Below are positions 1 through 6,164 of a stretch of DNA of 6,758 nt, piece after piece; positions within the stretch are counted from its first letter, which is position 1; every line of letters starts with the position of its first letter. A model generated the notes under the pieces. That model made no database searches. It saw only the letters and a list, made by a program, of their open reading frames with translations, and was not told the origin of the DNA. Source of the stretch: an uncultured Flavobacteriia bacterium (GTDB lineage Bacteria > Bacteroidota > Bacteroidia > Flavobacteriales_D > Crocinitomicaceae); contig CAIYQV010000408.1 in assembly GCA_903928365.1 (NCBI GenBank), positions 1 to 6,758 of the forward strand, read 5' to 3'. The position numbers and the translations under genes are program-made.

Positions 1-683
1 ATGGTACCCTTCCCGCTTTGCAATTATTGCTTGGCGGTGGAAGTCTCGGCAACGGACACGGTCGCATAGCAGAAAAAGTGATCAAATTTCCCAGCAAACG
101 CATTTTGGATGTTCTTCGCACCTTGTTCAATGACTATGAGGCCAATGAAACAGACGAGTCCTTCAATGAATACTATGATCGCAAAGGGAATAAGTATTTC
201 TATGACCTTCTCAAGCCATTGGCTGATACCACAGCAGTAATAGAAGCTGATTATATCGATTGGGGAAATGAAGGGAAATTCAAAACAGCCATTGGTGTGG
301 GTGAATGTGCCGGAGTAATGATCGACCTTGTCGCTACGCTCTTACTGGATGCCGACGAAAAGTTGAAACTGGCAGCTGTAAGTTACTCAAATGGTGCGTG
401 GGGAGACAGCATCTATCATTCCTATGCAGCCACGATCCATGCAGCGAAAGCACTACTCATTGAAAACAAGGTCCATTGTAATACGCATATTGGAATCCTT
501 ACAGATTTTGACAAGCATCTGGGAGCAACTTTCGGGTTTACGGAGACAGACAATTTCCAGGGTTATGTTACCCGAATCAATACAACTCCACCAAACGAGT
601 CATTTGCAACAAAATATAACAACGAAATGGCCGAACTCGTCGAAAAAATAAAAACGAAATACAACGATTTAAAAAAGATATAG
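1..683 (+). CDS. Sulfite/nitrite reductase (siroheme, ferredoxin-type), C-terminal part, with HEPN-like tail; 5' partial
   Basis: The reading frame is already open at the left edge (first whole codon at base 3) and ends with TAG at 681-683. It gives about 226 residues of a longer protein, probably around 700. The opening residues GTLPALQLLLGGG, then GNGHGRIAEKVIKFPSKR (about bases 48-101), match the segment that follows the cysteine ligands of siroheme/[4Fe-4S] reductases; those ligands lie upstream and cannot be seen. The stretch at about 330-680, including DSIYHSYAATIHAAKALLI (405-461), looks like a HEPN-type helical domain, which classical CysI or NirA lack. In this operon the likely job is six-electron reduction of sulfite to sulfide in the cytoplasm, probably with ferredoxin, since no CysJ flavoprotein is in view. 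Nitrite reduction cannot be excluded from this fragment. The next ATG lies 1 nt after the stop. Confidence 0.85.
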   Translation, partial: GTLPALQLLLGGGSLGNGHGRIAEKVIKFPSKRILDVLRTLFNDYEANETDESFNEYYDRKGNKYFYDLLKPLADTTAVIEADYIDWGNEGKFKTAIGVGECAGVMIDLVATLLLDADEKLKLAAVSYSNGAWGDSIYHSYAATIHAAKALLIENKVHCNTHIGILTDFDKHLGATFGFTETDNFQGYVTRINTTPPNESFATKYNNEMAELVEKIKTKYNDLKKI

Positions 684-684
684 C

Positions 685-1452
685 ATGGAAACAATTATAA
701 AAGAACCAAAAATCACGCTTGTAGGGGCTGGCCCGGGCGACCCGGAACTGCTTACGATAAAAGGATTGAAAGCGATCCAAAAGGCAGATGTTATCTTGTA
801 CGACGCCCTTGTCAATGAAGAATTGCTCGATGAAGCACCCGACGCGAAGATCATCTTTGTAGGAAAACGCAGAGGTCAGAAGGCACTCACTCAAAAGGAG
901 ATCAACTCACTCATTGTGGATAGCGCTTTAAAATACGGCCATGTAGTACGTTTAAAAGGCGGTGACTCCTTCGTTTTCGGTAGAGGATTCGAAGAGATCC
1001 AGTTCATCCAGTTGTTTGGAATTCCTGTCGATGTGATCCCCGGTATCTCTAGTTCTATCGCGGTGCCTGCACTGGCAAATATTCCGGTTACGCACCGAGG
1101 TGTAAGCAATCATTTCACCGTGATTACGGCAACGCTTTCCGATGGATCATTGAATCCGGAGATAGACAAATTGGCTTCATTGAACGGAACCGTTGTGGTA
1201 TTAATGGGGCTTAATAAATTAGATGAGATTGCATCCTTGTATGCCAAAGCAGGAAAGGAAAAAATCCCTTTCGCGGTGATCAGCAATGGTAGTCTTACAT
1301 CACAACGCACCGTCATCGGAACGGCGAAGAGTATTTCAAAACAAGTGAATTTACTCCGCATACCTGCACCTGCTACGATAGTTGTTGGTGAGGTGGTAGC
1401 AATCTCCGAAATTCAAAATCATTCTAAAAATGTAACTTTGAATTATAATTGA
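685..1452 (+). CDS. cobA: Uroporphyrinogen-III C-methyltransferase (SUMT)
   Basis: This enzyme uses two S-adenosylmethionines to methylate uroporphyrinogen III to precorrin-2, the first dedicated step to siroheme. The 255 residues are the usual length of a single-domain SUMT. Visible motifs are VGAGPGDPELLTIKGL (13-28), YDALV with Asp40 (equivalent to Asp248 of Salmonella CysG), VGKRRGQ (59-65), RLKGGDSFVFGRGFEE (89-104), PGISS (119-123), IPVTHRG (133-139) and MGLN (174-177, the CysG Met382 region). Two positions differ from CysG: GGDP is GGDS, and the VTGH segment reads ITAT (147-150). The other siroheme activities are two genes downstream, so the CysG trifunctional protein is split here. 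The ATG is 1 nt after the previous stop and the TGA shares its A with the next ATG, so coupled translation is likely. A role in cobalamin synthesis is less likely given the neighbours. Confidence 0.95.
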   Translation: METIIKEPKITLVGAGPGDPELLTIKGLKAIQKADVILYDALVNEELLDEAPDAKIIFVGKRRGQKALTQKEINSLIVDSALKYGHVVRLKGGDSFVFGRGFEEIQFIQLFGIPVDVIPGISSSIAVPALANIPVTHRGVSNHFTVITATLSDGSLNPEIDKLASLNGTVVVLMGLNKLDEIASLYAKAGKEKIPFAVISNGSLTSQRTVIGTAKSISKQVNLLRIPAPATIVVGEVVAISEIQNHSKNVTLNYN

Positions 1453-2096
1453 TGATTCGCACCCTTTTAGTCATATCGTTCTTTTTCAATTCAATTGCCA
1501 CTTTCAGTCAAAGACCTTTTGCAGAAAATGTCTGGAGCAGTATGCTTGTCAATTATAAAGTTGCGAAATGGGGAGTTACAAGTGATGTTGGTTATCGGTC
1601 GTGCGATCAATTCGTTCAGAATCCTAGAACCGCTCTTTTTAGACTAACAATAGACAGAGCAATTAAAAAAGATCACAGGATTGGACTAGGCTATGCCTAT
1701 TTTGAACATTACAATACCATTTCATCCTATGAAAACCGTTGGTTCGTTCAATACTCAACCAATTTTGAAATAAAAAAATCACGTTTAAATGTGCGTTTGA
1801 GAAACGAACTCAGAACATACAATAACCGAAATACTGCAAACCGAACGAGAATTCAACTTACCTGGATCAAGAAGCTATCTGAAACATTTAAATCTCAGTT
1901 TTCTACAGAACTTTTTTATACCCCTGGACAAAGTTCTTTATTTGAACAGAGGTATACATTAGGATTAAATTCAAGTATTACAAACCACTTGAAATTGACG
2001 GCATTTTACACATTACAACTTCAATCCAGCATTGACTATTTTCAGCATATCATAGGCATTCAGGCTCAACTGGAATTTCAAAAACAGCAAGATTAA
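1452..2096 (+). CDS. Secreted DUF2490-like protein, probable outer-membrane beta-barrel
   Basis: A 214-residue protein. Residues 1-19 are a clear Sec signal peptide: Arg3, a hydrophobic core LLVISFFF, then ATFSQ with probable cleavage before Gln20, a common pattern in Bacteroidota. The mature part is rich in alternating aromatic and polar residues: WSSMLVNYKVAKWGV, then FRLTIDRAIKKDHRIGLGYAYFEHYN, a charged segment RLNVRLRNELRTYNNRN, and paired strands near the end. This resembles the DUF2490 family of predicted outer-membrane proteins, whose function is unknown. ATG at 1452 is preferred over an in-frame TTG at 1449, because it gives the TGATG overlap with the upstream stop. Three 60-base lines counted by eye (1741, 1861, 1921) are 30-32% GC, against 45% for one line in the downstream aldo/keto reductase (4321). 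A job in sulfur-compound entry across the outer membrane is a guess from position only. Confidence 0.75.
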   Translation: MIRTLLVISFFFNSIATFSQRPFAENVWSSMLVNYKVAKWGVTSDVGYRSCDQFVQNPRTALFRLTIDRAIKKDHRIGLGYAYFEHYNTISSYENRWFVQYSTNFEIKKSRLNVRLRNELRTYNNRNTANRTRIQLTWIKKLSETFKSQFSTELFYTPGQSSLFEQRYTLGLNSSITNHLKLTAFYTLQLQSSIDYFQHIIGIQAQLEFQKQQD

Positions 2097-2113
2097 AGAG
2101 TCCCATAATTAAA

Positions 2114-3613
2114 ATGAATTCAATTCTGACACATAAAAACCAACTGTATCCGCTTTTTTTCAAGGCAGACAAACTTCCAATACTGATCATTGGTGGCGGA
2201 AATGTTGCATTGGAGAAATTGAGCAACTTATTGTTACATTCTCCAGAAGCACAGGTAAAGCTGGTTGGAATCGAAATTCTCACTGAGATCTATCAGTTAT
2301 CTGAAAACCATGACAATGTTTCGATTGTAAATAAAGCATTTGAACCTTCTGATCTTGAAGATGTCCGTTTGGTTATTTCAGCTTTAAATAACGAGCTTAT
2401 TTCGGAAGAAATCGGTCAAATAGTCCGTTCCAAAGGACTTTTATACAATGCTGCAGACAAACCGGAACTTTGCGATTTCTTTCTCGGATCAGTTGTCAGC
2501 AAGGGGCAACTTAAAATCGCTATTTCCACGAATGGTAAGTCACCTACAATGGCAAAACGGATCAAAGAGATTCTGAATGAAAGTTTCCCTGAAGAAACAG
2601 ACGAAGTTTTAGAAAACCTGTACCGTATTCGAACTCAATTGAAAGGCGACTTACAAACGAAAATTGAGACACTCGACCGAATCACAAAACAAAGTGATCT
2701 CCGACTTACTAAAGAGGAAAAGATTTTAAAACGTGTCAAAAGAGCATCAATTTATTCCCTTTTGATCATCGTTTCAATGATTATCGGGCACTTGCTATTT
2801 TCCTATCTTCCCTACAAAGACTTCACATCTCTGTGGCAAGACATACATAACCATCTGGATCAAAATTTCTGGAAATACGCGATGTTCGGATTCATTGCAC
2901 AAATGATCGATGGCGCATTAGGAATGGCTTATGGTGTCTCGGTAACGACTTTTCTTTTGGGATCGGGCATACCTGGCATCACTCCGGCTATTGCCAGCGC
3001 AAGCATGCATGCCTCAGAGATTTTCACAACCGGTTCATCAAGTCTAGTCTACATGCGATTCAGAAATATCAACATGAAACTCTTCCGAGCGCTCGTGTGG
3101 CCAGGATTGATCGGAACCGTCGTTGGAGTGATCACCGTTTCCTTTATCAGCAAAGAATACTTTAGCGTAATCAAACCAATGGTTGCCCTATATACACTAA
3201 CCCTCGGCATTATCATTATCCTGCGCGCATTTAAAAAGCCGAAAAAGCGCAAAAAAGTGAAGAACATTTATCCTATCGCCTTCTCCGGAGGATTTCTAGA
3301 CAGCGTAGGCGGTGGTGGCTGGGGACCTATTGTTACTAGTTCATTGCTTGCGGGTGGAAGGCATTTACGTTATGCTGTTGGGTCAGCGCACTTGGCGAAA
3401 TTCTTCGTTGCCGTAGTTAGTACGATCACCTTTTCGTTTATGATCGGACTGAGCCACTGGCAGGTAATTATCGGACTAGTTATTGGTGGAATGGTAGCAG
3501 CACCCTTCTCCATTTACCTTTCCAACAAGATTCCAATTAAAAAAGGACTCATCCTGGTCGGAATTCTGATCATACTTATAAGTTTACGAACACTGATAAA
3601 AGCAATAATCTAA
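2114..3613 (+). CDS. Fusion of precorrin-2 dehydrogenase/sirohydrochlorin ferrochelatase (CysG-N/Met8 type) with TauE/SafE (TSUP) permease
   Basis: 499 residues in two parts. Residues 1 to about 200 are the siroheme-synthase N-terminal type: NAD-binding GGGNVALEK (27-35), NAADKPELCDFF (112-123) whose Asp115 matches catalytic Asp104 of Salmonella CysG, and AISTNGKSPTMAKR (136-149). This part would oxidise precorrin-2 and insert iron to give siroheme. After a basic linker (KILKRVKR, 203-210), residues 213-499 hold about eight or nine hydrophobic segments with the two related TSUP halves: QMIDGALGMAYG (263-274) and GGFLDSVGGGGWGP (392-405), separated by a very basic loop KKPKKRKKVKN (374-384). 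TSUP proteins move sulfite, sulfate or sulfonates; direction here is unknown. There is one continuous frame with no stop between the domains. It starts 17 nt after the previous gene, and its TAA shares a base with the next ATG. Calling it only a TSUP transporter would miss the enzyme half. Confidence 0.92.
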   Translation: MNSILTHKNQLYPLFFKADKLPILIIGGGNVALEKLSNLLLHSPEAQVKLVGIEILTEIYQLSENHDNVSIVNKAFEPSDLEDVRLVISALNNELISEEIGQIVRSKGLLYNAADKPELCDFFLGSVVSKGQLKIAISTNGKSPTMAKRIKEILNESFPEETDEVLENLYRIRTQLKGDLQTKIETLDRITKQSDLRLTKEEKILKRVKRASIYSLLIIVSMIIGHLLFSYLPYKDFTSLWQDIHNHLDQNFWKYAMFGFIAQMIDGALGMAYGVSVTTFLLGSGIPGITPAIASASMHASEIFTTGSSSLVYMRFRNINMKLFRALVWPGLIGTVVGVITVSFISKEYFSVIKPMVALYTLTLGIIIILRAFKKPKKRKKVKNIYPIAFSGGFLDSVGGGGWGPIVTSSLLAGGRHLRYAVGSAHLAKFFVAVVSTITFSFMIGLSHWQVIIGLVIGGMVAAPFSIYLSNKIPIKKGLILVGILIILISLRTLIKAII

Positions 3614-4497
3614 TGAAAAAAGTACTTCTTAGTGATTTTGGCCCTGAAACTTCCAATGCCATCTACAGTTTCTGGAGATGGACCGAAAACGAAGATCTTG
3701 ACCTTAAAAAGGTTAAAGATATCCTTACCTACACCCTCGAATTAGGCATCAATGCGTTTGATGTTTCACCAGCCTATGGTAATGGGGAGGTTGAGCGATT
3801 AGTTGGCCAGGCGCTTAAAGAATTGAATATCGAGCGCAGCAGCATCGTTTTGTTCTCAAAGATCGGGATTCGTTTTCCTCAATCTGATGGCGGAACAGTT
3901 TACAAAGAATTATCGGAAAAAGGAATCAAAGAACAGATCGAGCAATCACTTGTCAACCTTCAAATAGACCACCTAGATGTGCTTTTGCTGGATGGATTCG
4001 ATCCTTTAATGAATGTAGACTTGGTGGCCTCTACCCTTACCGGTTTACAATTGCGTGGGAAGATCAAACATGTCGGCGTTTCAGATTTCAATGTGCAGCA
4101 GCATAAACTTTTCGCATCCCGACTTTCCAATGAGGTAGTGACAAACCATTTCGAATTGAACTTGTTGAATACGAACGCCTTGAAAGATGGACGTATCGAT
4201 TTCATAAAAGAAAATTACTCCAAACCAATGGCCTTTGGTCCTTTGGCGGATGGACGCATCCTGAACGGAACGGACGCCAACGCCCGAACTTTGCGAAAAA
4301 CATTGGCAGAACTCAGCTCGAAGTATCAATCCAATATCGAGCAACTTGCCGTGGCCTGGATACATAAACTGGGTGCACTTCCGATTATTGGAAGCTTGAA
4401 CAAAGAACGTATCCAGAACGCTGCGACTGCAGAAAAAATTCAATTATCTCACGCAGATTGGCATGAGATCTACGATATCGCAAAACACCTTCACTAA
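3613..4497 (+). CDS. Aldo/keto reductase-like protein (YdhF-like) with His-to-Asp change in the catalytic tetrad
   Basis: 294 residues, the normal length for a single-domain aldo/keto reductase barrel. By my recalled alignment to E. coli YdhF it matches along its length: GINAFDVSPAYGNGEVE (45-61), SKIGIR (82-87), EQSLVNLQIDHLDVLLL (110-126), GKIKHVGVSDF (149-159) and the cofactor-phosphate region PIIGSLNKERI (257-267). Three of the four usual catalytic residues are in place: Asp50, Tyr55 and Lys83. The fourth, the His of LLIHRPDP, is Asp127 here (LLLDGFDP; codon GAT at 3991-3993). The NQ pair that usually follows the GVSNF strand is NH (178-179). Activity may be altered or lost; Tyr55 and Lys83 still leave room for catalysis. 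The substrate is unknown. The gene is joined by 1-nt overlaps to the permease fusion and to cysH, which suggests a role tied to sulfur assimilation or its redox state, but nothing in the sequence names it. Confidence 0.88.
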   Translation: MKKVLLSDFGPETSNAIYSFWRWTENEDLDLKKVKDILTYTLELGINAFDVSPAYGNGEVERLVGQALKELNIERSSIVLFSKIGIRFPQSDGGTVYKELSEKGIKEQIEQSLVNLQIDHLDVLLLDGFDPLMNVDLVASTLTGLQLRGKIKHVGVSDFNVQQHKLFASRLSNEVVTNHFELNLLNTNALKDGRIDFIKENYSKPMAFGPLADGRILNGTDANARTLRKTLAELSSKYQSNIEQLAVAWIHKLGALPIIGSLNKERIQNAATAEKIQLSHADWHEIYDIAKHLH

Positions 4498-5180
4498 TGA
4501 AATTAGATCCTTCTTTAGCGGAACTTCCTGCTGAGCAACTTTTGATCAAGATTGCTGAGATCTTCGGAGACAAAGCTGCTTTTTCCACTAGTCTGAGTTG
4601 GGAGGACCAGGTAATCACGCATTATATTTTCAGTAACGATCTTCCCATACGTGTATTTACATTGGATACCGGTCGAATTTTTCCTGAGACTTATAGTGTA
4701 TTAAACAGCACAAGAGAACGCTATAAAAAGAACATTGAAGTCTTTTTTCCTTCCACAGAGAAAGTAGAAGAACTGGTTACTCAGAAAGGTGCCAGCAGTT
4801 TTTATGAATCGCTCGAAAACCGAAAAGAATGCTGTTTTATTCGCAAAGTGGAGCCTTTGAATAGAGCACTTGAAGGGGTAGAATGCTGGATCACCGGAAT
4901 TCGAAGCGCACATTCAGAAAACAGAAGCCAGTTACCTGTAATCGACTTCGATGAACAACGAAAAATACAGAAGGCAAACCCACTCGCAAACTGGAATTTG
5001 GATGAAGTAAAAGCGGTAATTTCGCAGTTCAATATCCCGTACAACGTATTGCACGACAGAGGATTTGTGAGTATCGGCTGCCAACCTTGTACACGTGCGA
5101 TCCGTGAAGGGGAAGATTTTCGTGCTGGACGCTGGTGGTGGGAACAAAATGATAAAAAAGAGTGCGGGTTGCATTCCTAG
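4497..5180 (+). CDS. cysH: Adenylyl-sulfate (APS) reductase, [4Fe-4S] CysH type
   Basis: A 227-residue cytoplasmic enzyme that reduces activated sulfate to sulfite and AMP with thioredoxin- or glutaredoxin-type donors. The nucleotide loop FSTSLSWEDQV is at 29-39, TLDTGRIFPETY at 55-66, and TGIRSAHSENR at 133-143. The cluster cysteines Cys112-Cys113 (KECCFIRK) and Cys195/Cys198 (GCQPC) are present, and the catalytic Cys223 sits in the C-terminal ECGLH motif (222-226). The CC...CxxC set marks the [4Fe-4S] branch, which works on APS rather than needing PAPS; this fits the lack of an APS kinase gene in view. Strict APS preference is inferred from the family and is not shown by the sequence alone. 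The start ATG overlaps the previous TAA by one base. CysD follows after 18 nt. Confidence 0.96.
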   Translation: MKLDPSLAELPAEQLLIKIAEIFGDKAAFSTSLSWEDQVITHYIFSNDLPIRVFTLDTGRIFPETYSVLNSTRERYKKNIEVFFPSTEKVEELVTQKGASSFYESLENRKECCFIRKVEPLNRALEGVECWITGIRSAHSENRSQLPVIDFDEQRKIQKANPLANWNLDEVKAVISQFNIPYNVLHDRGFVSIGCQPCTRAIREGEDFRAGRWWWEQNDKKECGLHS

Positions 5181-5198
5181 TATAAGTTAAAAAACAAC

Positions 5199-6095
5199 AT
5201 GGATTATTTAGATCAATTAGAAGCAGAAGCGATTTACATCCTGCGTGAAGTGGCGGGTCAGTTCGACCGTCCGGCCTTGCTTTTCAGTGGAGGAAAAGAC
5301 AGTATTTGCCTTGTACATTTAGCCTTAAAGGCTTTTAGACCGGGGAAATTCCCTTTCCCGCTGGTGCATGTGGATACGGGACATAACTTCGAAGAAACGC
5401 TTACTTTTCGAGACGAACTGGCAGCAAAATTGGGTGAGCAACTCATCGTGAGAAAGGTAGAAGACACCATTAAAGTACGTAATCTGCAAGATGGCCGAGG
5501 AAAATTCCCAAGTCGAAATGGATTGCAGACCTACACCCTGCTGGATGTGATCGAAGAATTTGAATTCGATGCCTGTATTGGCGGAGCCCGTCGTGATGAG
5601 GAAAAGGCGCGAGCGAAAGAGCGTATCTTCTCGGTTCGGGATGAATTCGGGCAATGGGACCCAAAAAAGCAACGTCCGGAGTTATGGAACATCTACAATG
5701 GCAAGATCGATAAAGGAGAAAATGTGCGTGTCTTCCCAATTTCAGACTGGACAGAACTGGATGTATGGAACTATATCAAGCGCGAAAACATTGACCTGCC
5801 ATCGATCTACTTCACCCATGAACGAGAGTGCATACTCACGGAGAATGGTCAGCTGATGAATACCAATGAATTCGTCACGATCGAGCCTTCGGATGTGATC
5901 GTGAATAGAAACGTGCGCTATCGTACTGTAGGTGATATGACTTGTACTGCAGCTGTTGAAAGTGAAGCGTATTCAGTGGACGACATCATAGCTGAGATCA
6001 AAGAAACAAAGATCTCCGAACGAGGTGCCACACGCATGGACGACCGCGTAAGTGAAGCCGCAATGGAAGACAGAAAGAAGGGGGGATATTTTTAA
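5199..6095 (+). CDS. cysD: Sulfate adenylyltransferase subunit 2 (ATP sulfurylase small subunit)
   Basis: 298 residues, full length for CysD. It makes adenylyl sulfate from ATP and sulfate in complex with the GTPase CysN. The PP-loop LLFSGGKDSICLVHLALKAF is at 27-46, VHVDTGHNFEET at 56-67, the substrate-site segment GGARRDEEKARAKERIFS at 127-144, ISDWTELDVW further on, and the very conserved tail RMDDRVSEAAMEDRKKGGYF ends the protein. No residue looks out of place. The start ATG follows an AT-rich leader without a Shine-Dalgarno sequence, which is normal for Bacteroidota. It sits 18 nt after cysH and 69 nt before cysN; that second gap is the longest in the window and holds a hairpin and repeats. 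Confidence 0.98.
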   Translation: MDYLDQLEAEAIYILREVAGQFDRPALLFSGGKDSICLVHLALKAFRPGKFPFPLVHVDTGHNFEETLTFRDELAAKLGEQLIVRKVEDTIKVRNLQDGRGKFPSRNGLQTYTLLDVIEEFEFDACIGGARRDEEKARAKERIFSVRDEFGQWDPKKQRPELWNIYNGKIDKGENVRVFPISDWTELDVWNYIKRENIDLPSIYFTHERECILTENGQLMNTNEFVTIEPSDVIVNRNVRYRTVGDMTCTAAVESEAYSVDDIIAEIKETKISERGATRMDDRVSEAAMEDRKKGGYF

Positions 6096-6096
6096 G

Positions 6097-6126
6097 AATT
6101 GACAATGCTTCAATTGACAGTTCTTC
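6097..6126 (+). repeat. Tandem 15-bp direct repeat, two copies
   Basis: Copy one at 6097-6111 (AATTGACAATGCTTC) and copy two at 6112-6126 (AATTGACAGTTCTTC) differ at 2 of 15 positions. A third partial copy (AATTG) begins at 6127. The palindrome CAATTG occurs three times within 28 bases, at 6111, 6126 and 6133. The second copy supplies the 5' arm of the hairpin. Confidence 0.65.
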
Positions 6127-6138
6127 AATTGTCAATTG
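6111..6138 (+). other. Intergenic hairpin between cysD and cysN
   Basis: An inverted repeat with arms 6111-6122 (CAATTGACAGTT) and 6127-6138 (AATTGTCAATTG) around the 4-base loop CTTC. In RNA this gives 12 pairs including one G-U. It begins 15 nt after the cysD stop and ends 26 nt before the cysN start. No run of T follows, so it does not look like an intrinsic terminator. It could be an mRNA stability or processing element that sets the ratio of two subunits, part of a repeat family, or only a chance product of AT-rich repeats. The pairing is visible directly; the role is not. Confidence 0.6.
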
Positions 6139-6145
6139 TAATTTG

Positions 6146-6156
6146 TTAACTGTTAA
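6146..6156 (+). repeat. Small inverted repeat before cysN
   Basis: TTAAC at 6146-6150 and GTTAA at 6152-6156 are perfect inverted arms around a single T, 8 nt before the cysN ATG. This could be a minor operator-like site or chance in AT-rich DNA; nothing further supports a function. Confidence 0.3.
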
Positions 6157-6164
6157 TTGAAAAC

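Noticed and set aside
18..20. TTG at 18 as the start of a 221-residue protein
   Set aside because: The frame continues open to the left edge with matching family residues (GTLPA), so this is an internal leucine codon of a longer protein.
1..69. ATG at base 1 as a gene start
   Set aside because: That frame stops at TAG 67-69 after 22 codons. The real reductase frame begins at base 3 and runs in from outside the window.
1449..1451. TTG start for the DUF2490-like gene
   Set aside because: The adjacent ATG at 1452 gives a standard 1-nt stop/start overlap and a normal signal peptide.
3049..3267. Possible split of the fusion gene into two proteins by an internal start
   Set aside because: No stop or start-like spacing lies between the domains (about 2710-2750), and the linker reads through in a single frame.
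4081..4443. Antisense frame of 120 codons within the aldo/keto reductase gene, and similar antisense frames elsewhere
   Set aside because: The translations are low-complexity or show no family resemblance, and they lie wholly opposite well-supported genes.
6111..6145. Intrinsic terminator after cysD
   Set aside because: The stem is AT-rich and is not followed by a T run. cysN continues on the same strand and needs CysD as partner.
6099..6145. Promoter for cysN from TTGACA at 6099 and 6114 with TAATTTG at 6139
   Set aside because: The spacing from the nearer box is 19 nt, and Bacteroidota promoters use TTTG and TAnnTTTG boxes. TAATTTG is one base short of the latter, so the match is too weak to call.
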